Both the position numbers and the translations under genes were made by a program. A DNA stretch of 64,000 nt, from assembly GCF_000017625.1 (NCBI RefSeq), contig NC_009712.1, positions 310,001 to 374,000 on the forward strand. The letters are read 5' to 3'. This document shows, in pieces, positions 28,187-35,495 of the stretch. Below the pieces are notes generated by a model. The model saw only the letters and a program-made list of their open reading frames with translations, ran no database searches and was not told the DNA's origin. The stretch is from Methanoregula boonei 6A8 (GTDB lineage Archaea; Halobacteriota; Methanomicrobia; Methanomicrobiales; Methanospirillaceae). Each line of letters begins with the position of its first letter. Positions within the stretch are counted from its first letter, which is position 1.

Positions 28187-28538
28187 TTACTTTCGCGATT
28201 CTTCGTTTTTGAAGATCTGCCGGATCTCTTTTTTGAGGAGGGGTAATTTGTTCGTGGCGTTATCCCACAGGATCGTGGGTTTGATCCCGAAATAGGCATG
28301 GGTGAGAACATCGCGGAAACCGGCGATCTTTTTCCAGTCGGTCTTCGGGTATTTTTCTTTAAGCCCCGCCGGCAGGTTCTTGATCGCTTCTCCAATGATC
28401 TTTTAAATTCCGGATAACGGCGTCCTTCCTCATCTCACCGGACGTGAATTCATCAAAACTGATCCCGTGGATATATTTCTCAATTTTTTCTGTTGATTCA
28501 TGGATATCATCGAGGAGCCGAAGGGCTGTCCTATGCAT
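28187..28538 (-). pseudogene. hepT: HepT-like HEPN RNase toxin, frameshifted
   Basis: Frame 1 starts at ATG 28538 (MHRTALRLLDDIHESTEKIE) and runs to DAVIRNL. An extra A in a run of four (around 28400-28404) shifts the frame; continuing in the next frame gives KIIGEAIKNLPAGLKEKYPK and IAGFRDVLTHAYFGI, ending at TAA 28187-28189. This is the full HepT fold, including the RNase motif R-x4-H-x-Y (RDVLTHAY). As written, the toxin would be truncated before its active site. A single-base homopolymer error is as likely as a true mutation. It overlaps the mntA-like gene by 8 bp. Confidence 0.82.
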
Positions 28539-28815
28539 AGACAACCTCGCCGAGGATGTAGGGCCTGAGCCGTTTTTTAATCGCACCCTTCATGACGAGA
28601 TCTACCTTGCGCGAAAAGAGGTCTTCGAGGTAGAACTTGCAGTCCATATAGTTGTCGAACGTCTCTTCCCCTTTCCGGAAGGTGACAAGCACATCCACGT
28701 CGCTTTCGGGCCGCTCCTCTCCGCGTACAAAAGAGCCGAAGATGCCGATGGTTGCAACCCCGAACCGCTTTTTTATTTCCGGTTCGTGTTCCCGGAGCAG
28801 GGCAAGGACGTCCAT
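28531..28815 (-). CDS. mntA: MntA-like nucleotidyltransferase antitoxin
   Basis: A 94-residue minimal nucleotidyltransferase with the motif GSFVRGEERPESDVDVLV (GSx10DxD type). MntA partners of HepT adenylylate the toxin on the tyrosine of its R-x4-H-x-Y motif and so silence it. Its stop overlaps the start of the HepT frame (ATGCATAG), the standard order. Fourth such pair in the window counting those at 50.9, 53.7 and 55.0 kb. Confidence 0.9.
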   Translation of the reverse strand: MDVLALLREHEPEIKKRFGVATIGIFGSFVRGEERPESDVDVLVTFRKGEETFDNYMDCKFYLEDLFSRKVDLVMKGAIKKRLRPYILGEVVYA

Positions 28816-28965
28816 ATCTCATTTCCTGTAGGCATGTACCGGTTCTTACCATTGTGGTTCATCCCTGTGATCCCTTTTTTCCGGGGACAGTTTTACCCGA
28901 TCAGTACTCATGCACCGCACCCATATCCTCCAGGAATCCCGGTCCGGCCCTCCCATACCCTCAAC

Positions 28966-29309
28966 GACCTCATCCCATCCGGGCCCAGATTGAGCCCGGA
29001 TGACCCTTTTTTGGGATACCCTCGGAGCCCGTATCGGGCTCCGTTTTAATCAGAGCCCAAATGAGCCGTATTTTTGCAATCGGACGAAATAAAACGTTCT
29101 CATAAACGCGTTTTGCGGGCCGAAACCGGGGCCGGATGGGGTTTATGTCCGATCCCGGAAAAAGAGGCCGTTTTTGGGGCTTCCATGGCCCGCTAATGGG
29201 CATTCTATGGGGCTCAAATTTGGCGTATTTTGGCGAATGGGGCGATTAAAATGGATATTTTCCAGGGGGGGCCGGAAAGGAGGGTTTTACGGGGAGATTT
29301 TGGGGGAGA
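28966..29309. repeat. ~340-bp intergenic repeat, copy 1
   Basis: Starts CTCATCCCATCCGGGCCCAG and ends ACGGGGAGATTTTGGGGG. Nearly identical over most of its length to copy 2 (30347-30689), with a more diverged copy 3 at 51622-51955. It contains a perfect 9-bp hairpin (CGGAGCCCG, loop TAT, CGGGCTCCG at 29023-29043) and conserved blocks such as GCCGTATTTTTGCAATCGG. It has no plausible coding frame. All three copies lie directly beside toxin-antitoxin genes. Confidence 0.88.
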
Positions 29310-29326
29310 GGAATTAGGATAGGGGG

Positions 29327-29386
29327 CGTGAGTGGTACATCAGGCAGACCCTCCAGAACGGATGGAGCCGGAAGGTGCTGGTGCAC
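29327..29386 (+). pseudogene. Remnant of a DUF1016 (YhcG-like) nuclease gene
   Basis: Translation of + frame gives REWYIRQTLQNGWSRKVLVH, matching the conserved core of the DUF1016 N-terminal domain (Y-I-x-Q-T-x-x-N-G-W-S-R-x-x-L). Nothing upstream or downstream continues the domain. It ends where a fragment of another gene begins (29392-29457). Confidence 0.55.
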
Positions 29387-29391
29387 CGGGA

Positions 29392-29457
29392 CCCGAGTGT
29401 TCTTAAGAGAGCGTTCATTCCTTCATCGTGAATCTCATGGAGTGTCTTTACTTTCAT
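29392..29457 (-). pseudogene. Truncated copy of the PIN-partner gene
   Basis: From ATG 29457 the frame reads MKVKTLHEIHDEGMNALLRT. This matches the N-terminus of the intact gene just upstream (MSARTLHQIQQEGLDVLVEK, 29509-29718). Similarity stops at about 29392, exactly where the DUF1016 remnant begins. So this is the broken end of a paralogous antitoxin-like gene. Confidence 0.55.
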
Positions 29458-29508
29458 TTCCCGTCACCACCTCGTACCACGCAAGCTGGGGAAAAAAGGA
29501 GTTTGTAT

Positions 29509-29718
29509 TCATGGAGCCGGGACTTTTTTTCTTCGCGCCATGATGCTTTTGATAATTCTATCCGGATCTTTTTCAAGGATCTTTTTCCGGTCTTTTGTCC
29601 AGTCACCGCTGCCTGTTTCATAGATCTGGAGGAAACGGATCGCATCGTCAGGACCAAGTTTTTCGACCAGCACGTCGAGTCCTTCCTGCTGGATCTGATG
29701 CAATGTTCTGGCGCTCAT
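29509..29718 (-). CDS. Small putative antitoxin of PIN pair
   Basis: A 69-residue, charged protein (MSARTLHQIQQEGLDVLVEK; FLQIYETGSGDWTKDRKKIL). It overlaps the PIN gene stop (ATGA), a strong sign of translational coupling. Unlike many toxin-antitoxin pairs, the toxin-like gene comes first. The function as antitoxin is inferred from position. It has a decayed second copy next door. Confidence 0.65.
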   Translation of the reverse strand: MSARTLHQIQQEGLDVLVEKLGPDDAIRFLQIYETGSGDWTKDRKKILEKDPDRIIKSIMARRKKVPAP

Positions 29719-30152
29719 TTGTTTTCCTCCTTTAACCAGGTAACCGGGTTTCCTATGTGTACCTGTATGTTCTGATGCATCTTAAAAAATGTTATCATAC
29801 CGTCATCTGTAGTGAGAAGGACTGCTCCGGCACGTTCTGCGCAGGCAATATGGAGTGAGTCCATCGCACCTCCACCCATTGCGATGATTTCATGCATACG
29901 GGCTATAATATCCTCGTCAATGAGTACCTGTTCTATTGCAACGGATACAATCTTCTCCACGCGAAGCCGTTTCCAGATATCCGGGATTTTTGAGATCTCT
30001 TCTGTTATCGCTTCACTTGTGACCAGAATATATTCTCTCGATGCGCATCGACGGATGATCTCCTGGACTGCGGTTACTTCCAGACGGATACGCCCCATCG
30101 TCTGGTCATCAAACGGCCTGCACAGGCAGCAGACATCCATGTAAATCTTCAT
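29715..30152 (-). CDS. PIN-domain protein (putative RNase toxin)
   Basis: A 145-residue PIN domain starting MKIYMDVCCLCRPFDDQTMG. The acidic active-site residues appear as D6, a central Glu-rich stretch (VTSEAITEEISK), MDSLHIACAERAGAVLLTTD with Asp, and a final DD. PIN proteins are metal-dependent RNases, often toxins. I chose ATG 30152; the extension to 30197 lacks similarity. Coupled to the 69-residue gene. Confidence 0.85.
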   Translation of the reverse strand: MKIYMDVCCLCRPFDDQTMGRIRLEVTAVQEIIRRCASREYILVTSEAITEEISKIPDIWKRLRVEKIVSVAIEQVLIDEDIIARMHEIIAMGGGAMDSLHIACAERAGAVLLTTDDGMITFFKMHQNIQVHIGNPVTWLKEENK

Positions 30153-30197
30153 TTCCCACACTCCTCCACAGATCTCCGGCCTTACGATCCCGGCCAC

Positions 30198-30784
30198 TGC
30201 CAGAGTCTCGTTAGTGTGTTTTTGGTGAGAGAAGAGGATAATCGTTTTCCCTCAAGGCCCGCCTGTAACATCCGCCTTCTTCTCCGGGGACCCTACCCTC
30301 TTCGGACATCCTCCCGATCCTGCTGTTTTCCCGCAGGTCTCTTTGCCGACCTCATCCCATCCGGGCCCAGATTGAGCCCGGATGACCCTTTTTTGGGATA
30401 TCATCGGAGCCCGTATCGGGCTCCGTTTCAATCCAAGCCTAAATAAGCCGTATTTTTGCAATCGGACGAAATAAAACGTTCTCATAAACGCGTTTTGCGG
30501 GCCGAAACCGGGGCCGGATGGGTTTATGTCCGATCCCGGAAAAAGAGGCCGTTTTTGGGGCTTCCATGGCCCGCTAAAGGGGATTATATGGGGCTCAAAT
30601 TGGGCGTATTTTGACGAATGGGGCTTGAATTGATGCGGGATTTTCGGGGGAGGGGATCGGACGGTTTTACGGGGAGATTTTGGGGGGGGATGTGAGGAAA
30701 GGGGGGTGGGCTTGGGGCCGGATAGCGTGTTTCAACTTAACAAAATAACAAAATTTTCATTCCGGCAGAAACAATCGACAGAGA
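30198..30784. other. Intergenic stretch, mostly repeat copy 2
   Basis: The stretch between the PIN gene and the exonuclease gene consists mainly of repeat copy 2 (30347-30689). The remainder shows no gene; the AT-rich end (AACAAAATAACAAAATTTTC) probably holds the promoter of the next gene. Confidence 0.6.
30347..30689. repeat. ~340-bp intergenic repeat, copy 2
   Basis: Near-identical to copy 1 across most of its length, including CCGTATTTTTGCAATCGG and AAAACGTTCTCATAAACGCG. The perfect hairpin is at 30405-30425 (CGGAGCCCG, TAT, CGGGCTCCG). Differences are scattered single bases, with the two ends diverging. Copies 1 and 2 bracket the PIN pair and the DUF1016 remnant, so recombination between them could remove 1.4 kb. 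Confidence 0.88.
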
Positions 30785-31594
30785 ATGGAAAAACTGAAAT
30801 TAATATCATGGAATGTTGACGGCCTCAGGGCCCGATGCAAAGCTGGACAGTTCATAAAATTATTACAAGTGGATTTTGACATACTCTGCCTACAGGAAAC
30901 AAAAACGCCGGAGTTAGATATTCCGCAAGAGATCAGGTCCGACAAAAAATATTATTCCCATTTTTCCGAGGTTCAGAAGGGAAGTTTTGCCGGTGTTGGT
31001 ATACTTTCAAAGATCGAGTGCAGGCAAATCAGCGATAATTTTGGAGGAACGAAGTTCGATAAAGAAGGGAGAATCCTCATCGCAGAATATGACCGGTTCA
31101 CGCTTCTCAATATTTATTTCCCTCTTGGAGCTGGAAAACCGGATACGCCGGATACGCTCTCTCACAAACTTGAGTTCTATGATACACTTCTCGGGTTTGT
31201 AAAGGAACTGTTGAGCCAAAAGAAAAATGTCATTATTTGTGGGGATTTCAATATCGCTCATAAGGATAAGGATCTTGTCAACGCAAAAACGACACCACTC
31301 ATAGTCGGTATTTATCCGGAAGAGCGAGAAAAATTGAATGAATTAGAAAGATTGGGTTTTGTTGATGCATTTCGTTATAAACACCCCAATCTCGTTCGGT
31401 ACAGTCGGTGGCCATATCAGAATAATTCCCGGGAATTGAATCTCGGTTGGCGTTTGGATTATTTCTTTGTAAGTGCTGGGCTGAAGGATTCAATTACAGA
31501 ATCAGAAATGTTGTATCATCCCGGTGAATCAGATTCTCATCCGCAGATTGCGGGGTCTGATCATTGCCCAATCACCCTTGAGTTGTCGATGTAA
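30785..31594 (+). CDS. xthA: Exodeoxyribonuclease III / AP endonuclease
   Basis: A 269-residue exonuclease-endonuclease-phosphatase protein. Visible motifs: ISWNVDGLRA, LQETK, GDFNIAHKDKDL, GWRLDYFFVS and GSDHCPITLEL, all of the class II AP endonuclease type. It cuts DNA at abasic sites and removes 3' blocks. Full length. It is the first gene of the AT-richer island. Repair of oxidised or nicked sulphur-modified DNA would fit the dnd context but is inference. Confidence 0.95.
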   Translation: MEKLKLISWNVDGLRARCKAGQFIKLLQVDFDILCLQETKTPELDIPQEIRSDKKYYSHFSEVQKGSFAGVGILSKIECRQISDNFGGTKFDKEGRILIAEYDRFTLLNIYFPLGAGKPDTPDTLSHKLEFYDTLLGFVKELLSQKKNVIICGDFNIAHKDKDLVNAKTTPLIVGIYPEEREKLNELERLGFVDAFRYKHPNLVRYSRWPYQNNSRELNLGWRLDYFFVSAGLKDSITESEMLYHPGESDSHPQIAGSDHCPITLELSM

Positions 31595-31663
31595 AAGATC
31601 ATCAGGAATCTTTATCGGTCCTGCCATTCTTTATTATTATAATAAATTTGAGATGTTGATCAG

Positions 31664-33568
31664 ATGACGTTAAACGATCCCTGCGGTTGGTCCGGATCTA
31701 TTCACACGTTTCTCTCGCTCTCTAAATCTGATTGGCTCTCGTCATTGCAGGCACATCATCAACGATGCATGAATTCTCCGGCAGATCAAAGTCAAATTCT
31801 CGCGTGGGATCATTCGTTTGACATTCTTCAACGAGAACTAAAACAGCTCGTCCAGATCAAACCTGAAATTGGAAACTACTCGATTATTTTTGAATACGAA
31901 TTGCCCCGTGAACGGGGACGACGGCCAGATGTCATTATTTTAGGCCCCTGTGTTTTCGTTTTGGAATTCAAGGATTACGCTCAACTGCTCCAAGCTCACA
32001 GCGATCAGGTTGCGGCGTATGCTCGGGATTTGAAAAATTATCATGCGGGCTCTCAACCGTATTGTGTTCTTTCATTCCTCATTCTTGCACGGGCCAAGGA
32101 TCAGATCACAGATAATGAGAACGTGATTGTGCTTTCACCGGATCATATCGTCGATGTGTTTACCCTTTCATCTGAATTGGAAGCAGGCCCGCTCATTGAT
32201 CCGCGGGTTTGGATCGCTGCAGAATATTCCCCGCTGCCCTCGCTCATCGAAGCAGCCCGGACGATCTGGAACAAGCAGCCATTGCCCCAGATCAAACGAG
32301 CGTTGAGCGCCGGCATTCCGCAGACCATTGCTGAGTTGCTTTCCATTGCACAAGCGGCGAAGGCAAACAATGAGCTGCATCTTGCGCTTGTGACCGGTGT
32401 GCCTGGGGCGGGAAAGACGCTTGTTGGGATTCAACTGGTGTATGAGAATCATCTGGAAGGTTCCGACCTCCAGAATACCGCAGTGTTTCTCTCGGGCAAT
32501 GGTCCTTTGGTGAAAGTCCTTCAACATGCCTTGAAATACAAAATTTTTGTGCAAGACGTTCATGGATTTTTGAAGGAGTATGGCGGGGAGACGGCAAAGA
32601 TTCCCCATGAACACATCTGGGTCTATGATGAAGCGCAACGGGCATGGGATGCTGAGCGGGTGAGTGAGAAGCGAGGCCATGCCACGAGTGAGCCGGAAGA
32701 TTTCTTGCGAATAGCGGAACGGATGAACTCGTGGGGTTTGATGGTCGCGCTCATTGGCGAAGGCCAGGAGATCCATCTTGGAGAAGAATCGGGATTACCG
32801 CAATGGAATGATGCACTCGCCAAAATGCAGAAGCCGTGGATCGTTCATTGCCCCAAGAAAATTGCTGGAACCTTTACCGCAGCAAAAAAATTGGCAACAA
32901 GCGATGTCCTCGATCTCTCCGTCTCTCTTCGGTCCCATCTGGCCGAAGATGTCGCCCAATGGATCTCTGCCCTACTCGAAGGCGATCTCATTCATGCGAA
33001 AACCTTGTCCGAAAGCGTCACCAGCCAAGGCTTTGACGTTTACCTCACACAGGACATCAATGTTGCAACGAATTACGTGAAGGAGCGATACAAGGATCAA
33101 GAGGACAAACGCTACGGCCTCCTCGCATCCTCAAAGGCGAAGAATCTCCCCACGTGGGGCATCCACAACGAATACAATTACACCAAGAATATGCGAGAAG
33201 GACCGTGGTACACCGATCCCCCCTCATCATTCAATTCCTGCTGTGCGTTCCGTGATGTTGCAACGGAGTTCTCGTGTCAAGGGCTGGAATTGGATTTCCC
33301 GATTGTCTGTTGGGGAGATGATTTTGTCTGGGATGGCATCTGGAAGAGTCCCCCGGCGAAACGCTCGAAGGCGAAGGACCCGCACCAGTTGCGGGTGAAT
33401 AGTTATCGGGTGGTGTTGACCCGGGGCCGGGACGGATTCATTGTGTTTGTGCCACCGGAGATTGGGATGCAGAGTACGTACGAGGCGTTGAAGGGGGCGG
33501 GAGTGAGGGAGATTACCGAGGTTAATACGAAAGATTTGATTGTGAAGGATGGGGCGGGTGTTGTATGA
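31664..33568 (+). CDS. DUF2075 helicase with PD-(D/E)xK-like N-terminus
   Basis: A 634-residue protein. Residues about 75-115 (RGRRPDVIILG ... FVLEFKDYAQ) look like a restriction-nuclease-like D...ExK motif. Residues about 220-600 form a DUF2075 / Schlafen-group-3-like P-loop helicase: Walker A TGVPGAGKTLVG, Walker B HIWVYDEAQRAWD, and a C-terminal VVLTRGRDGFIVFVP arginine motif. It probably moves on nucleic acid and cuts it in defence. A TATA-like AT-run (TTATTATAATAAAT) precedes it. It overlaps the next gene by 4 bp. Confidence 0.82.
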   Translation: MTLNDPCGWSGSIHTFLSLSKSDWLSSLQAHHQRCMNSPADQSQILAWDHSFDILQRELKQLVQIKPEIGNYSIIFEYELPRERGRRPDVIILGPCVFVLEFKDYAQLLQAHSDQVAAYARDLKNYHAGSQPYCVLSFLILARAKDQITDNENVIVLSPDHIVDVFTLSSELEAGPLIDPRVWIAAEYSPLPSLIEAARTIWNKQPLPQIKRALSAGIPQTIAELLSIAQAAKANNELHLALVTGVPGAGKTLVGIQLVYENHLEGSDLQNTAVFLSGNGPLVKVLQHALKYKIFVQDVHGFLKEYGGETAKIPHEHIWVYDEAQRAWDAERVSEKRGHATSEPEDFLRIAERMNSWGLMVALIGEGQEIHLGEESGLPQWNDALAKMQKPWIVHCPKKIAGTFTAAKKLATSDVLDLSVSLRSHLAEDVAQWISALLEGDLIHAKTLSESVTSQGFDVYLTQDINVATNYVKERYKDQEDKRYGLLASSKAKNLPTWGIHNEYNYTKNMREGPWYTDPPSSFNSCCAFRDVATEFSCQGLELDFPIVCWGDDFVWDGIWKSPPAKRSKAKDPHQLRVNSYRVVLTRGRDGFIVFVPPEIGMQSTYEALKGAGVREITEVNTKDLIVKDGAGVV

Positions 33569-34419
33569 TGGACAAACAAAATGATTACCCTCAAATAGAC
33601 ATAGGAATTAAAAATCGAAAAATACCTCGGTTAAGATATTCTATTATCGAGTCCCTTACGGATGTTGAGAATCAGGAAATATCGTTTTTGGATTTTCTCA
33701 CAAAAAATATTAAAATATACAACGGTCCAAACAAGGAACTTCAACAATATTGTCCAATATTTTTTGAACTCTTATCAAATATTATCAACGACAAATTTGT
33801 AGATTGGCACACGAAAATTATGATAAGTGCGGCATTAGGATATTTTGTTCTTGAAGAGGATGTTATTCCCGATATTGCAGAAAATGGTTATGTCGATGAT
33901 TTATATCTTGTAACCTACGTCCTTAATGAAATCAAGGTTACTCAGTCTCCTGAAATTATTCTCCGTAACTGGAGCAGAAAAGAAGATATCCTCCAATTAA
34001 TCGATGATGTTTTTATTAAAGCGAGCGAGATTGTCGGACCCCTCTCGAAAAACATACTTCAAAAAGTTGGTCTTTACAAATTCTCTCTACTCTCTCTTGA
34101 AGAATATTCTGGAGTATATCCCAAAAGATACGCAACGGTGGCAAGAGAAAAAAGGGAATTGATCGGTCTTTTGGCTTATATCATTCAACACATCAAGGGG
34201 GATGATCTGTACAGAAGTAGTTATGAAAAAATCAGGAAATATATAGAAAACGATGGAAATTTTGATGAAATTCAAAGAATAATTGAAATTTCAAAACTTT
34301 ATCATAAAATCGATGTGGAATCTATTGATAAACCTGAAGACTTTGTAAAACTATTAGAACAAAGAATGCGGGAAGCACGTTTGAAAGCATTAAAAGAAAA
34401 GAATGATAAAAATCAATAA
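33565..34419 (+). CDS. DUF1232-like protein
   Basis: A 284-residue AT-rich gene. A central stretch (DWHTKIMISAALGYFVLEED and VIPDIAENGYVDDLYLVTYV) resembles the DUF1232/YkvA motif (...YF-x-x-x-D-x-I-P-D-x-x...GY-x-D-D). The rest is helical and charged. Function unknown. It starts within the end of the DUF2075 gene (4-bp overlap), so the two work together. It converges on the dnd-associated module and overlaps the 3' end of the next gene by 7 bp. Confidence 0.7.
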   Translation: MMDKQNDYPQIDIGIKNRKIPRLRYSIIESLTDVENQEISFLDFLTKNIKIYNGPNKELQQYCPIFFELLSNIINDKFVDWHTKIMISAALGYFVLEEDVIPDIAENGYVDDLYLVTYVLNEIKVTQSPEIILRNWSRKEDILQLIDDVFIKASEIVGPLSKNILQKVGLYKFSLLSLEEYSGVYPKRYATVAREKRELIGLLAYIIQHIKGDDLYRSSYEKIRKYIENDGNFDEIQRIIEISKLYHKIDVESIDKPEDFVKLLEQRMREARLKALKEKNDKNQ

Positions 34420-35495
34420 TTCTTCAATATTTCTTCGAACCACATAAGGGTTACATCTCCTTTTTTCATTTCAAATGGGGTTAATTTGTGGTTATGTTTC
34501 AGCGCATTTCTTAGGTTAGTCAATTCTTCAAATTGTCCTTTCATGTCACTTTTTGATCTGAAAATTGGTTCAAAAATTATCCAGAATTCGGACATAATTG
34601 ATTTGTAATTATAGATAGTAAAGAAATCGAAAATATCGATATCTGATTCTTTGATCATTGGATTAGCATGTAATTTCGATCTGATTCGATTTTCTACATC
34701 CTCTTTTAATTCATGATTCATTATTTTATCCCAAAATTGAGCATCTTTGGTGGTGATTTGCGATTTAATAAGTTGTCTTAGTCGGATCTCAATGTTATCT
34801 ACGCGTCGTTCTAATTGATCAGTTATTCCAACCTTTTTCATTTCTGCAATTTTATCAATATCAATGGATTGCGCACCTTTATCGATTTCTTCAATTTTGA
34901 GATATTTCATAAATTCTTTTTGAACATTAAAAAATTCCAATGCCAGATATTCGGGAGAGAAATCGATTGGTTCATATTTTACGTATTCACTAAATTTCAA
35001 CCTATTCACAAACGATTTTTCATCGTTCGGTTCATTTGCTTTCTGGAGATAAAACGGAATCATAACCTTAGTTATGTAGCGGAGATCTTGGAGTCTATCG
35101 AGGAAACCGTATAGGCGTTGCCGATAACCGATAAGTGCGGAATATTCGTTTGGTACGGGATTTTTTTCCACCCATAATGCAAATAACAAATTATTGAATA
35201 AATCAATTTGATCTGTGGCCTTCGCCCCAAATTCTAGAGTGTACCCAAATGAGATTTCTGTGGATCTTTCTGGAGGTAGTTCTCTCGATTTGTATAATCC
35301 ATAAAACAAACAGATTAGGGGTATATCGATATATCTTTTAAACGAGGTGAGGTAACTTGTATCGTTATAGAGATCTTTTGAAAAATCATCGGGTTTTTCG
35401 GCATGCTCTCTATCCTCGTACTGATTTTTTTGACGAATTATTACGTCATACAATTCTTTTGGCATTTGGAGAATACCAATTTCCACTTCGACCAT
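34413..35495 (-). CDS. Dnd-associated protein with HEPN-like C-terminus
   Basis: A 360-residue protein with no family I can name. The N-terminal half is helical with aromatic patches (ICLFYGLYKSRELPPE). A coiled segment follows (QLERRVDNIEIRLRQLIK), then a C-terminal domain of about 90 residues, FWIIFEPIFRSKSDMKGQFE then LTNLRNALKHNHKLTPFEMK, whose R-N-A-L-K-H fits the HEPN RNase motif R-x4-H. It is the last gene of the 45.7-34.4 kb strand and abuts the SMC-like gene without a gap. It may be an RNase or nucleotide-sensing effector of the system; this is inference. Confidence 0.72.
   Translation of the reverse strand: MVEVEIGILQMPKELYDVIIRQKNQYEDREHAEKPDDFSKDLYNDTSYLTSFKRYIDIPLICLFYGLYKSRELPPERSTEISFGYTLEFGAKATDQIDLFNNLLFALWVEKNPVPNEYSALIGYRQRLYGFLDRLQDLRYITKVMIPFYLQKANEPNDEKSFVNRLKFSEYVKYEPIDFSPEYLALEFFNVQKEFMKYLKIEEIDKGAQSIDIDKIAEMKKVGITDQLERRVDNIEIRLRQLIKSQITTKDAQFWDKIMNHELKEDVENRIRSKLHANPMIKESDIDIFDFFTIYNYKSIMSEFWIIFEPIFRSKSDMKGQFEELTNLRNALKHNHKLTPFEMKKGDVTLMWFEEILKNY

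Noticed and set aside
30785-31594. ExoIII as part of the DUF2075 defence pair
   Set aside because: Separated by 69 bp with its own AT-rich promoter-like stretch before the next gene; linkage is possible but not supported strongly enough.
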